NCBI RefSeq assembly: GCF_014647375.1
Contig: NZ_BMPB01000010.1
Coordinates: 124,001 to 188,000, forward strand
Direction of reading: 5' to 3'
DNA length: 64,000 nt
Source: Parabacteroides faecis
GTDB taxonomy: Bacteria > Bacteroidota > Bacteroidia > Bacteroidales > Tannerellaceae
In this document: positions 8,312-18,191 of the stretch, piece by piece
Position numbering within the stretch: the first letter of the stretch is position 1
Layout of the letters: every line of letters begins with the position of its first letter
Translations under genes and position numbers: made by a program
The notes under the pieces: model-generated
Database searches by the model: none
Seen by the model: the letters and a program-made list of their open reading frames with translations, nothing else
What the model was told of the DNA's origin: nothing

Positions 8312-10660
8312 ATGCAAAAGAATCTGGTAATAGTGGAGTCACCTGCCAAGGCAAAAACCATAGAAAAATTCCTCGGGAAAGATTTTAAGGTTATGTCGAG
8401 TTACGGTCATATCCGCGATTTGAAAACAAAAGAATTTAGTATCGATATCGAGCACAATTATGCTCCGCAGTACGTGATTCCGGCTGATAAGAAGAAGTTG
8501 GTTTCCGAATTGAAATCCGAAGCGAAGGCTGCCGAACAGGTATGGCTGGCATCCGATGAGGACCGCGAAGGAGAAGCTATATCCTGGCATCTGTACGAAG
8601 TTCTGGGATTAAAACCGGAAAATACTAAACGTATTGTTTTCCACGAAATTACCAAGAATGCTATTTTGCATGCTATCGAAACGCCGCGTGATATCAATAT
8701 CGACCTGGTGAATGCACAGCAGGCACGTCGTGTATTGGACCGTATCGTGGGTTTTGAACTTTCTCCTATTCTATGGAGGAAAGTGAAACCAGCACTGTCT
8801 GCCGGTCGTGTACAGTCGGTTGCTGTCCGCCTGATCGTAGAACGTGAGCGTGAGATCAATGAGTTTGTCTCGGAAGCAGCCTATCGTATCATAGCTAATT
8901 TTACGCTTCCTGACGGGACAACGATCCTGAAAGCGGAGCTGAGCAAGCGCCTGAAAGATAAAAAAGAGGTAATGGAATTTTTGGAATCCTGCAAATCTGC
9001 CTCTTTTAGTATCGACGAGATCACAAAGAAACCAGTAAAGAAATCACCTGCACCTCCTTTCACTACTTCAACATTACAGCAGGAAGCTGCCCGTAAGTTG
9101 GGATACTCTGTGTCACAGACCATGATGATCGCACAACGTCTGTATGAATCCGGGTTGATCACTTATATGCGTACCGACTCGGTGAATTTAAGTGACCTGG
9201 CGTTAGGAACGTCCAAAGAGGCTATCCTGGAAACTTATGGAGAGAAATATTATAAATTCCGCCAGTATCATACGAAGAGCAAAGGGGCGCAGGAAGCGCA
9301 CGAAGCTATCCGTCCTACCTATATAAGTAATACGGAGATCAGCGGATCGGCGCAGGAAAAGAAATTATATGAATTGATCCGCAAACGGACAATTGCGTCA
9401 CAGATGGCGGATGCCGAACTGGAACGTACGACGATTTCCGTTTGTATCAATAATAAGAAAGAAAAGTTTGTAGCTGTAGGTGAGGTGATCACATTCGACG
9501 GTTTCCTTCAGGTATACCGTGAAAGCTACGATGATGAAAACGAAAAGGAACAGGAGAATGGTCTGTTGCCGCCGGTAGAATTGCATGAAGTATTGTCGTT
9601 GAACGATATCGTAGCAACGGAACGTTTTACTCAGCGTCCGCCGCGTTATACGGAAGCCAGTCTGGTGCGCCGTCTGGAAGAACTGGGTATCGGTCGTCCT
9701 TCTACGTATGCTCCTACCATTCAGACGATACAGAATCGCGAATATGTGATCAAAGGCGATAAAGATGGTGTGGAACGTGTTTATAGCGTGATCACCCTTG
9801 CAAAAGATAAGATCAAGGAAGTCGATAAGAAAGAAATTGTCGGTGCAGACCGTAACAAGCTGATGCCTACTGATATCGGTACGGTTGTGAACGATTTTCT
9901 GATGTCTTATTTCCCGGATGTACTGGATTATAATTTTACAGCCAGTGTGGAAAAGGAATTTGATGCCGTTGCTGAAGGAGATATGGTCTGGACAGAAGCG
10001 ATCGATAAGTTTTATAAGTTATTCCACCCGATCGTAGAAGAAACTGCCGCCGTGAAAACAGAGCATAAGGTCGGTGAACGTCAGCTGGGCGTAGATCCTA
10101 AGAGCGGTAATCCGGTGTTTGTAAAAATCGGCCGGTATGGTCCGGTTGTACAGATTGGTCAGGCTCATCCGGATGACAAAGAGGCTCCTAAACCCCAGTT
10201 CGCAACATTGATGAAAGGCCAGTCTATCGAAACGATCACGCTGGAAGAAGCATTGAAATTGTTCGATTTGCCTCGCACGATCGGCGAATATGAAGGTAAA
10301 GATATGGTAGCCGCTATCGGTCGTTTCGGACCGTTTATTCGCCATGACGGGAAATTTGTTTCTATACCGAAGGATATGAATCCGCTTTCCATTACGGCCG
10401 AGGAAGCGATTGAGTTGATTGATGAAAAGCGTAAGAAAGATGAACAACGTTTTCTGAAGAAGTTTGAGGAAGATCCTGAACTGGAAATATTAAATGGCCG
10501 TTATGGTCCTTACATTACTTATAAGAAAGCCAATTACCGGATACCGAAGACAGTTACGAATCCGGAGAAACTGACTTATGAAGAATGTATGAAAATCGTT
10601 ACCGAAGCTGCAGAAAAGCCTGCGGCAACGAAGAAACGAACGACAAAGAAAAAAGCATAA
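8312..10660 (+). CDS. topA: DNA topoisomerase I (type IA)
   Basis: 782 residues from the ATG at 8312; a GTG two codons upstream is open but not needed. The N-terminal Toprim domain starts KNLVIVESPAKAKTIEKFLG and carries the acidic metal site in ASDEDREGEAISWHL. The catalytic tyrosine lies in GLITYMRTDSVNLS at about residue 284. The C-terminal part has repeated domains (GRYGPVVQIG, GRFGPFIRHDGKF, GRYGPYITYKKANYRIP) and a Lys-rich end (TKKRTTKKKA); there are no cysteine zinc fingers, as usual in this phylum. It relaxes negative supercoils behind transcription and replication. It is convergent with argS over a shared terminator. Confidence 0.98.
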   Translation: MQKNLVIVESPAKAKTIEKFLGKDFKVMSSYGHIRDLKTKEFSIDIEHNYAPQYVIPADKKKLVSELKSEAKAAEQVWLASDEDREGEAISWHLYEVLGLKPENTKRIVFHEITKNAILHAIETPRDINIDLVNAQQARRVLDRIVGFELSPILWRKVKPALSAGRVQSVAVRLIVEREREINEFVSEAAYRIIANFTLPDGTTILKAELSKRLKDKKEVMEFLESCKSASFSIDEITKKPVKKSPAPPFTTSTLQQEAARKLGYSVSQTMMIAQRLYESGLITYMRTDSVNLSDLALGTSKEAILETYGEKYYKFRQYHTKSKGAQEAHEAIRPTYISNTEISGSAQEKKLYELIRKRTIASQMADAELERTTISVCINNKKEKFVAVGEVITFDGFLQVYRESYDDENEKEQENGLLPPVELHEVLSLNDIVATERFTQRPPRYTEASLVRRLEELGIGRPSTYAPTIQTIQNREYVIKGDKDGVERVYSVITLAKDKIKEVDKKEIVGADRNKLMPTDIGTVVNDFLMSYFPDVLDYNFTASVEKEFDAVAEGDMVWTEAIDKFYKLFHPIVEETAAVKTEHKVGERQLGVDPKSGNPVFVKIGRYGPVVQIGQAHPDDKEAPKPQFATLMKGQSIETITLEEALKLFDLPRTIGEYEGKDMVAAIGRFGPFIRHDGKFVSIPKDMNPLSITAEEAIELIDEKRKKDEQRFLKKFEEDPELEILNGRYGPYITYKKANYRIPKTVTNPEKLTYEECMKIVTEAAEKPAATKKRTTKKKA

Positions 10661-10673
10661 TCCGATAGATCAT

Positions 10674-10711
10674 AAAAAAACTCCTGTTGATTTCTCAGCA
10701 GGAGTTTTTTT
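10674..10711. terminator. Bidirectional rho-independent terminator between topA and argS
   Basis: The arms CTCCTGTTG and CAGCAGGAG form a stem with one wobble and a 6-nt loop, flanked by A7 on the left and T7 on the right. It can end transcription from both sides. Confidence 0.85.
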
Positions 10712-10734
10712 ATATTATATATGTATTGATCTGA

Positions 10735-12528
10735 TTACATTCTTTCCGGAACTTCGATACCCAGCAACGACATACCAGATTTTACGATCTTGGCTACGTT
10801 TGCTGACAATACAAGGCGGAATTGTTTGATCTCCTGATTTTCTTCACGTAGGATAGAAAAATCATGGTAGAACTGGTTGTATTCTTTCACCAGGTCGTAA
10901 ATGTAGTTGGCGATATAAGCCGGGCTGTATTCTTTACCTGCTTCTTTCACTGTCACTGCATAATCGGCGATCATCTGGATCAACCCTTCCTCTTTCTCCG
11001 AAATGGGGGTGCTAGCCGGCAATTGTTCGGGAAGAACAATTCCTTGTTCGGCAGCTTTGCGCAAAACGGAACGGATACGGGCGTATGTGTACTGAATGAA
11101 CGGACCGGTATTTCCGTTAAAGTCGATAGATTCTTTCGGGTTGAAGGTCATATTCTTACGAGGGTCGACTTTCAGAATAAAATATTTCAGTGAACCTAAT
11201 CCTACGATGCGGGAAATATTATTCGCTTCATCCGGAGTCATTTCATCCAGTTTTCCCAGTTCCTGAGATATTTCGTGAGCCGTGCCGATCATTTCTTCCA
11301 TCAGGTCGTCAGCATCGACAACAGTACCTTCACGGCTCTTCATTTTTCCTTCCGGGAGTTCTACCATTCCGTAGGAGAAGTGCACCAAGCCTTTACCGAA
11401 TTCGAAACCTAACTTATCGAGCAGGATGGATAATACCTGGAAATGATAATTTTGTTCGTTTCCTACGACATAGATCATTTTGTTGATCGGGTAATCGTCG
11501 AAACGCAGTTTGGCTGTACCGATATCCTGTGTCATATATACGGAAGTACCGTCGGCACGGAGTAGCAGCTTTTCATCCAGCCCGTCTTTTGTCAGGTCTG
11601 CCCATACCGAACCATCTTCACGGCGGTAGAAAATTCCCTTTTCAAGACCTTCCATTACTTTGCCTTTTCCTTCCAGGTAAGTTTGTGATTCGTAGTATAT
11701 TTTGTCGAAGTTTACCCCCATCATTTTATAGGTTTCATCAAAACCGGCGTAAACCCAATTATTCATCTTTTCCCATAATGCGCGGACTTCGGCATCGCCG
11801 GCTTCCCATTTACGAAGCATTTCACGTGCTTCAGCCATAAGCGTAGATTGAGCTTCAGCTTCTTCTTTAGTCAGGCCCTTTGCTTCCAGGTCTTTCAGTT
11901 CCTGTTTATAATGCTTGTCGAATAATACATAGAAATCACCGATCAGGTGGTCGCCTTTTTTGCCGGATGATTCAGGAGTAACGCCCTCACCCCATTTCTG
12001 CCAGGCGAGCATCGATTTGCAGATATGAATACCACGGTCGTTTACAATATTCGTTTTAACGACTTTGTTCCCGTTTGCCTTCATGATCTCTGACAAACTG
12101 TAGCCAAGCAAATTGTTACGTACGTGACCGAGATGCAGAGGTTTGTTTGTGTTAGGAGAAGAATATTCGATCATCACCAACGGAGATTGTTCCGTAACAG
12201 GTATGATCCCGTAAGATGGTTGTGCATTGACCGTATTCAACAGGTCGATCCAGCAAGGACCGGCAACGGTCAGGTTCAGAAAACCTTTGATTACGTTGAA
12301 CTCAGATACAGCCGGTTCATTTTTCAGCAAATACTCGCCGATTTCCTGGGCTGTCTGTTCCGGTGATTTCTTGGATGTACGAAGAAAAGGAAATACAACC
12401 AGGGTAAGATGTCCTTTAAACTCTTTTTTTGTCTTCTGTAACTGAATCTGGGCCTCTGAAACTTCGGCGCCGTACAGTTCTTTAATTCCGGCAATGATCG
12501 CACCGGTGATCTGCTGTTCAATAACCAT
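10735..12528 (-). CDS. argS: Arginyl-tRNA synthetase
   Basis: 597 residues from the ATG at 12526-12528 (MVIEQQITGAIIAGIKEL); a farther upstream ATG would extend the protein past the promoter and is rejected. The N-terminal Add-1 domain is followed by the class I HIGH signature in SSPNTNKPLHLGHVRNNLLG and a KMSKS-like GKMKSREGTVV. The C-terminal anticodon-binding DALR domain ends KIVKSGMSLLGIEVPERM. It charges tRNA-Arg in the cytosol. Single-gene unit with its own TACCTTTG promoter. Confidence 0.98.
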   Translation of the reverse strand: MVIEQQITGAIIAGIKELYGAEVSEAQIQLQKTKKEFKGHLTLVVFPFLRTSKKSPEQTAQEIGEYLLKNEPAVSEFNVIKGFLNLTVAGPCWIDLLNTVNAQPSYGIIPVTEQSPLVMIEYSSPNTNKPLHLGHVRNNLLGYSLSEIMKANGNKVVKTNIVNDRGIHICKSMLAWQKWGEGVTPESSGKKGDHLIGDFYVLFDKHYKQELKDLEAKGLTKEEAEAQSTLMAEAREMLRKWEAGDAEVRALWEKMNNWVYAGFDETYKMMGVNFDKIYYESQTYLEGKGKVMEGLEKGIFYRREDGSVWADLTKDGLDEKLLLRADGTSVYMTQDIGTAKLRFDDYPINKMIYVVGNEQNYHFQVLSILLDKLGFEFGKGLVHFSYGMVELPEGKMKSREGTVVDADDLMEEMIGTAHEISQELGKLDEMTPDEANNISRIVGLGSLKYFILKVDPRKNMTFNPKESIDFNGNTGPFIQYTYARIRSVLRKAAEQGIVLPEQLPASTPISEKEEGLIQMIADYAVTVKEAGKEYSPAYIANYIYDLVKEYNQFYHDFSILREENQEIKQFRLVLSANVAKIVKSGMSLLGIEVPERM

Positions 12529-12565
12529 ATTCTTACTTCTATATATTCTGATTTTATTTTGGATG

Positions 12566-12573
12566 CAAAGGTA
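12566..12573 (-). promoter_or_regulatory. Bacteroidetes -7 element for argS
   Basis: TACCTTTG on the minus strand fits TAnnTTTG exactly, 38 bp before the argS ATG. It supports the shorter argS start. Confidence 0.6.
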
Positions 12574-13027
12574 CATGATTATTTTCTAAAAACCTGCGTA
12601 TAGGTATTTTGAATTAGCAGGAACCCGAGCCTTTACTATAAATCTTCTTTTTGGATGATCACTTGCTTTTTTCATGCGAAAGCCGTTGAATTATGTATGG
12701 TTAGCATGTGTATATAGTTAAAATGTCGAGAAAGTTGCGGAAAATGTAAAATGCCCGTGGGGGTGTTGTGAAATAGGAGATATATTGTATAATGCGTGTA
12801 TGATATCAGAAACGGTTATCGCGCAATGATTTATTTGACATTTACGATCTTTGTAATGATATAGAAAGAGTGTTTTTGGGATAATTTATATGCTTAAAGT
12901 TACGCCAAAATAAATAGTGGTCGTTAATGATGGGATATAACTTTAGAGTCGATAGTTTTTATAGAGTAAGAGCCAATAGCACTAGAATTTTACAAAATCT
13001 CATGGGAGATCAAAAAAGGCTTATTAG
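12574..13027. other. Intergenic region upstream of the fimbrial operon
   Basis: About 450 bp, AT-rich, with no open frame, tRNA or tandem repeat that I can support. It must hold the promoter of the fimbrial operon. A TTTGACA (12834-12840) and a near-consensus GATCTTTG (12846-12853) are present but wrongly spaced to form one promoter. I see no clear inverted repeat pair of the kind that would mark an invertible promoter. Confidence 0.5.
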
Positions 13028-15850
13028 ATGATGTTGGATAAATGCGGCACATACATAAATTTGGTTTGTCTCTTATTTTTGATTGCTTTTTCATCTTGTG
13101 TAGATGAAACAGTCATTAATAAAAGTACAAAAAGTTCTTATCTGTCGATCAGTGGACTCGGACTAAGTGGTACTCACCCGGGTACTGCAGAGGATTATTA
13201 TGTAAGTTCTTTTCGTGTCCTGGCTTTTGACCATGTGACAAATTTATGTATATCCAATGTCCTGTACTCTGCAGGACAGTTAGTGAATAACACGGTAGAA
13301 CATCCTATTGATCCGGGAACTTATCGTTTTGTATTTTTGGCAAATGAACCGACGGAGTCTTTGATTTCATCTGCTTTGGATGCGATTACTTCATATAGCA
13401 ACTTAGACAATATTGCTTATCCGGCAAATGCTTTTGCCTCGAATAAGAATATTCCTATGATGCAGGAAATCGAATATGTTAAGGTTTTGACCAAAGGGGC
13501 AGGAGCGGAATTGAGTGGTGGTACGATAGTCTCCGAATTGAAACTGAAGTTGAACAGAATGGGAGTTCGTGTTGACGTGTTACTGAAGGCAGCTGATGAT
13601 TTTGAAACAGAATTTAAAGGCGTTACATTCAGTAATATACCTGATAAGGTCGCTCTGACAGATAATTATACAGGTACTATTGAACGAAGTGTGACCCGCC
13701 AATTGCTAAGGACTTCCGATGCAAGTTATTTTTCAGATACGACGATTGCCGGTGTTACATGGGCTAAGAAAATTTCTCGTATCATTTTACCTGCCAATGA
13801 GCCAGCTTCTTCAACCGATGAGTCGAAAGCTGTTATTTTCACATTGAATATGGAAACGAGGTATAACCCGTCATGTAGATTGGCTATTAGTTCGGAACCG
13901 GATGCAAATTATAGTTTGCCGAAAAATACGAAATTGGATTTTACTGGAACTATAAAGGATTTTTTACTGGTGAATATCATAGCGTCTGACTGGAATTATG
14001 ATTGGATCGGTTGGGAGATACCAGGGAATAGAATATTGAATGTTTCGGATACAAAGGTGAATATTACTGATTTTAACGGAGCACGAATTTCGTTTAAATC
14101 GAATATGCCGTATGTATTTGTGGATGAAAAAGTCGTGGATCGGAGTACCGGTGCTGAATTACAAACCAGCCAGGTCTTTAATGTCTTGTCTTACAGGTCT
14201 GATAATAGTAATTTGAATAAAAATGAAAGATTCAATTATAATCCTGCGACGGGAGATGGTTATATGGATATTTTACTGGACCAACCCAATGTGGCGGGAA
14301 CAAAGACCTATACACTCACATTGGTAGGTACGGATGATTATTGGAGTAAAACAAATCTTATAAAAAAGACGATTGATGTCACTGTAAATCAAAATGGAGT
14401 GCGCTTTGACTTCGGATCAAAGGCTGAAGGCTATGATTCTTATATAGGTGCTTTTTTCAGAAATAGTGAAAAAGGTGAAAGAGTAATCAGTGGAAACAGA
14501 TGGGGGGTGGCGGATGCCTGGACGGCAGAAGTGGATGAAGCAAACGGGGGCCGGGATTTTATAGTATTAAGTACAACTCCCAGTTTTGACCCTTATATAG
14601 GAACTGACAATCCTGGTGATCCGGAAAAATATCCGGTTACACCTAATCAATATCAGGGGGAAAGTGGTACCTCCGTGAAAGGGAGAGGACGTATTTATTT
14701 CCGGATTGGCATGGCAGAAACAAGAGCCGAAGGAAGTGCTCCGAGATATGGGGTAGTGAATGTCACTTATGCTCATGGTAATGCTACTTATACAGCCCAA
14801 TTATATATTCGCCAGGGTGAAGAGCCTGATTATCTGATGAGAGGCGGGGGACAGTCCGGAACTTCCAGTTACGGAGCTAAATTCTCTCCGTATAATTTGA
14901 CGGTGAGTACTTTTAAAAATACCCCGAATACGACTTTGAAGTATTATGAGATGAATTATAGTAATCTTGCTACTGAAGTCGATTTTGTAAAATATCCGAC
15001 TCAGGCCGGAGCTCATTTTCAATGGGGATTACCGATAGCTAATGCAGTTATGGGACGTCGTGCATATCATCCGACTAATAAGAATCTGGGTAGTGTTTCC
15101 CCCTGGAGTGTCACAGGTTGGCCAGGGAATCAATATTTTATCCAGTTGTCGGCTTTCTCTTACTGGAGAGCAACGTCGGGTGTGAAATATGAGGAGTATT
15201 ATGAAGTATGTCCTCCCGGGTATTACCGCCCGACAGACGGTCCGTTGGATCGAAGGGCAGTAAATAGTACGGATGCTCAGGTTTATATGTCGGATTGGAG
15301 AATGTCTTTGTTCACGTCTCCCATGAAAGGTGATGCGTCATGGAACACAGTAAATCAACCATTTGAATCGGCTAATAAGCCGGTACTGTATACTCCTGGT
15401 GTTCTTGCAGAACTCTTATACGGATGTTATGCGGATGGCTTTTTTGACAGGCGTCCTGTTATGGAGAGGAATATGGTTGTGGGAGATAGCAGAGACCCGT
15501 CCACAGGTAGTGCACCTGCCGGATCGTCTAAAAAATATAAAGGGGTTAGTTTGGATAATACGGAAGCTGCTTATCTCGGTACATTGTTTTTCAATGCAAG
15601 TACCAAAGCTTCTTTGTTCTTGCCGTCGGCAGGGAGAAGATGGTATCTGGATGGCAGCTTGGAATATGCTGGTGAAACCGGATATTATTGGGCCTCTTCT
15701 GTTGCTCCGGGGTGGACGGATACATCCACTGGAGTACAGAATGGTAATCCTTATGGTAATATGTGGAATTTTGAATTCAATTATGATGCGACAAAACCCA
15801 TATCTACCAGTCATTTGTTTGGGAATACAATTCGGTGTGTAAAAAAATGA
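13028..15850 (+). CDS. Large fimbrial tip-like lipoprotein with C-terminal FISUMP/lectin-like domain
   Basis: 940 residues. The lipoprotein signal has its cysteine in LIAFSSC (about residue 24). The N-terminal 320 residues resemble the two-domain fimbrillin/DUF4906 fold (VSSFRVLAFD, YRFVFLANEP, LKLKLNRMGVRVDVLLKA). Middle Ig/BACON-like repeats follow. The C-terminal third has the pattern of the Fibrobacter-type major paralogous domain: YEVCPPGYYRPTDG, then FLPSAGRRWYLDGSL, GYYWASS and a final IRCVKK. In related loci such long proteins sit at the fimbrial tip and may bind a target. First gene of the operon; its stop overlaps the next start as ATGA. Assignment as tip adhesin is by context. Confidence 0.75.
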   Translation: MMLDKCGTYINLVCLLFLIAFSSCVDETVINKSTKSSYLSISGLGLSGTHPGTAEDYYVSSFRVLAFDHVTNLCISNVLYSAGQLVNNTVEHPIDPGTYRFVFLANEPTESLISSALDAITSYSNLDNIAYPANAFASNKNIPMMQEIEYVKVLTKGAGAELSGGTIVSELKLKLNRMGVRVDVLLKAADDFETEFKGVTFSNIPDKVALTDNYTGTIERSVTRQLLRTSDASYFSDTTIAGVTWAKKISRIILPANEPASSTDESKAVIFTLNMETRYNPSCRLAISSEPDANYSLPKNTKLDFTGTIKDFLLVNIIASDWNYDWIGWEIPGNRILNVSDTKVNITDFNGARISFKSNMPYVFVDEKVVDRSTGAELQTSQVFNVLSYRSDNSNLNKNERFNYNPATGDGYMDILLDQPNVAGTKTYTLTLVGTDDYWSKTNLIKKTIDVTVNQNGVRFDFGSKAEGYDSYIGAFFRNSEKGERVISGNRWGVADAWTAEVDEANGGRDFIVLSTTPSFDPYIGTDNPGDPEKYPVTPNQYQGESGTSVKGRGRIYFRIGMAETRAEGSAPRYGVVNVTYAHGNATYTAQLYIRQGEEPDYLMRGGGQSGTSSYGAKFSPYNLTVSTFKNTPNTTLKYYEMNYSNLATEVDFVKYPTQAGAHFQWGLPIANAVMGRRAYHPTNKNLGSVSPWSVTGWPGNQYFIQLSAFSYWRATSGVKYEEYYEVCPPGYYRPTDGPLDRRAVNSTDAQVYMSDWRMSLFTSPMKGDASWNTVNQPFESANKPVLYTPGVLAELLYGCYADGFFDRRPVMERNMVVGDSRDPSTGSAPAGSSKKYKGVSLDNTEAAYLGTLFFNASTKASLFLPSAGRRWYLDGSLEYAGETGYYWASSVAPGWTDTSTGVQNGNPYGNMWNFEFNYDATKPISTSHLFGNTIRCVKK

Positions 15851-17601
15851 AGAGAAAGTTGATATATAATATAATTAGGTTAAGCTGTTTTTTCATACTC
15901 ATGTTTATGTCGGCTTGTAACCATGAGGTGCTTATCTCGGATCTGCCAGGTCCTGATGAGCCCTCTGATGGCAAGGTGAGAATTGAAATTTTTAATCGTG
16001 CTGACTCTCATAATCTTCCTACGACTAGAGCGGCGGATGAATGGAGTGTCGGAATGCAGCCCTGGGTACTGGTTTTCAGAGGAAATGACAACAATGCCAC
16101 TTTCGTAGAGGCTGTGCAGGCTTTTGAAATGATCGGGACAGGGAAGAGGTATGTCTTGTTGACAGAACAAACCGATGGTGCCAGTTATCAGATATTGATA
16201 TTGGCTAATTCAAAGCAGAAATATTACTACGGTTCACAAGTGTATAATTTTGTGGATTTTCCCGCTGGTCTGGCTGTCGGAGATAAATTATCGGTTGTCT
16301 GTAATAATCTGAAGACTGATCTCTTTACTCCTTCGGATGGAAAATATATGCCGTATGATAACGGTGAAACGATTCCAATGAGTTATTTGCTACAAGGTTT
16401 GACGAATATAGATAATACAACCAAAATAGCGAATTCGGATGATACTCCGTTGCGAATGACGCGTGTGGTAGGGCATGTTCTTATTTTTAACGAGGCTGGT
16501 AATTTTAAATTCAAAGGAATAACATCGGTCGGTAATGTCCCTCGGCAGGGGCAGTTGCACAATTTGAGTACAAACATAATGAGTAGTGTAACCAATCTGA
16601 CGGAGTATAGAAAGGATGCTTCTTATTCGTCCAATCTGATCGATGCGGCAGGAGAGAATACAAATGGGAAGCCGGTTTATTTCTATGAAACGAATTCAAG
16701 AGAGAATGATACATATATGATTATTCAGGGAGAATACGAAGGAAAAGATTATTACTATAAGATGTCGATGATTAATATGTATGACCAATTTAATCCGAAA
16801 AATCTGTTACGTAATTATGCCTATATATTTCAGATTAAGCAAGTATCAGGGGCGGGGTATGAAACGATTGCTGATGCTAAGCTTTCAGGTGCGTCTAATG
16901 TGAACCTGAAAACCGAGTTGCTGGTGGATGACAGTGATACACATGAAATAGTGGCTAACGATTCTTACTACCTTGGAGTGAGTAATTCTGTTTTTATAGC
17001 TTATACCAGTAGTGCAGTTGAATATAATATATTCGATTTTATAACTAACTGTACAATAAATTTCTCCAACTCCAAAACAATAAGCGGCAATATCTCGTCG
17101 GCTCTGTTTAGGTTAACCTCGCCAAGTGATGGAATAATACCTATTGTAGAATCTACCAATCCACGAAAAACGACAGCGAAGGCTTCTATTTCAAATGGAC
17201 TGGCAGATCAGGCTCGTGTTACGCTTAATTTAGGCAATCTGGAGAAAGTCGTAGAAATAAAACAAAGAAGTGCGGTCCCTTCAGGTGGGGAAGTTCTTGG
17301 ATATATACCTTCAGGAGAGAGTTATTCGGGTAGAACAATAAACTATTATTGTCTTTCTGCTTCTCTCGATGATGCAACGTCCACTAAAAATTGGATCAAA
17401 CTGCGTCCTTCATCTATGGTGTCGCGTAATGATACTACCAATATAACGGTGGATGATGGAAAGATATTTGTAGAGGTGGAACCCAATTCCTCCGGTACGG
17501 CAAGAAGGGGAGTGGTAAATCTTACGACAATAAGTAGTTCTTCTTCAACAGGAAGTTTTACACAACGTATAAAAATAGATATTGCTCAATTGGGTAATTA
17601 G
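15847..17601 (+). CDS. Fimbrial accessory lipoprotein with BACON-like C-terminus
   Basis: 584 residues from the ATG at 15847, which overlaps the previous stop (ATGA) and so argues for translational coupling; the in-frame codons before it belong to the upstream gene. Signal MKRKLIYNIIRLSCFFILMFMSAC with a lipobox cysteine. The N-terminal half resembles FimB/Mfa2-type accessory subunits (VRIEIFNRADSHNLPTTRA, PWVLVFRGNDNN). The last 100 residues (KNWIKLRPSSM, GTARRGVVNLTT, IKIDIAQLGN) look like a BACON domain, often involved in glycan or mucin contact. Likely a minor structural or adhesive fimbrial component. No exact family name can be given. Confidence 0.7.
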   Translation: MKRKLIYNIIRLSCFFILMFMSACNHEVLISDLPGPDEPSDGKVRIEIFNRADSHNLPTTRAADEWSVGMQPWVLVFRGNDNNATFVEAVQAFEMIGTGKRYVLLTEQTDGASYQILILANSKQKYYYGSQVYNFVDFPAGLAVGDKLSVVCNNLKTDLFTPSDGKYMPYDNGETIPMSYLLQGLTNIDNTTKIANSDDTPLRMTRVVGHVLIFNEAGNFKFKGITSVGNVPRQGQLHNLSTNIMSSVTNLTEYRKDASYSSNLIDAAGENTNGKPVYFYETNSRENDTYMIIQGEYEGKDYYYKMSMINMYDQFNPKNLLRNYAYIFQIKQVSGAGYETIADAKLSGASNVNLKTELLVDDSDTHEIVANDSYYLGVSNSVFIAYTSSAVEYNIFDFITNCTINFSNSKTISGNISSALFRLTSPSDGIIPIVESTNPRKTTAKASISNGLADQARVTLNLGNLEKVVEIKQRSAVPSGGEVLGYIPSGESYSGRTINYYCLSASLDDATSTKNWIKLRPSSMVSRNDTTNITVDDGKIFVEVEPNSSGTARRGVVNLTTISSSSSTGSFTQRIKIDIAQLGN

Positions 17602-17620
17602 TAAATAAAAAGTCATATAG

Positions 17621-18187
17621 ATGAAAAAAGTATTTATACTTATATTATTGATGCTCGGTTATTTTGTTCCCGGGAGTAAAGCGCAGAAGGTTGCGGTCAA
17701 GAGTAATCTGTTGTACGATCTGACAACAACCATGAATCTTGGCCTGGAAATAGGGCTGGCTCCTAAATGGACGTTGGATGTTCCGGTCAATTATAATCCC
17801 TGGAAACCGGATAACGGCAGACGTTTACGTCATTGGGGAATACAACCGGAAGTGCGTTATTGGTTCTGTGAGCGTTTCAACCGGACATTTGTCGGATTAC
17901 ATGCACATTATGCAGACTTTAATGTTGGAAATCTTCCGGGACTATTTAGTGATAACATGCAGAAAAACCGGTATCAGGGACATTTATATGGTGGAGGATT
18001 GTCGATCGGCCATTCCTGGATATTGAAAAAACGTTGGAGTATTGAAGCTTCTGTCGGATTGGGATATGCACGTATCGAATATGAGAAATATCCTTGTGCG
18101 GAGTGCGGTTCCAAACTGAAAGATACGGGACGAAATTATTTCGGACCGACAAAAGCGAGTATATCATTTATTTATCTGATTAAATAA
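17621..18187 (+). CDS. DUF3575 outer-membrane protein of the fimbrial operon
   Basis: 188 residues with signal peptide (MKKVFILILLMLGYFVPGSKAQ). The mature part has the DUF3575 signature: VAVKSNLLYDLTTTMNLGLEIGL, WTLDVPVNYNPW, WGIQPEVRYWFCERFN and a glycine-rich GHLYGGGLSIGHSWIL, with alternating residues typical of a small beta-barrel. The family usually accompanies an OmpA/DUF3868 gene and fimbrillins, as here. It is 19 bp after the upstream gene and 4 bp before the next. A role in assembly or anchoring of fimbriae at the outer membrane is inferred. Confidence 0.85.
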   Translation: MKKVFILILLMLGYFVPGSKAQKVAVKSNLLYDLTTTMNLGLEIGLAPKWTLDVPVNYNPWKPDNGRRLRHWGIQPEVRYWFCERFNRTFVGLHAHYADFNVGNLPGLFSDNMQKNRYQGHLYGGGLSIGHSWILKKRWSIEASVGLGYARIEYEKYPCAECGSKLKDTGRNYFGPTKASISFIYLIK

Positions 18188-18191
18188 TAAA

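Noticed and set aside
10019-10447. 142-codon open frame on the minus strand inside topA
   Set aside because: It overlaps the conserved C-terminal domains of topoisomerase I and has no promoter or family features.
12834-12853. Promoter of the fimbrial operon
   Set aside because: TTTGACA and GATCTTTG are only 8 bp apart, too close for a -33/-7 pair, and the second lacks the TA of the consensus.
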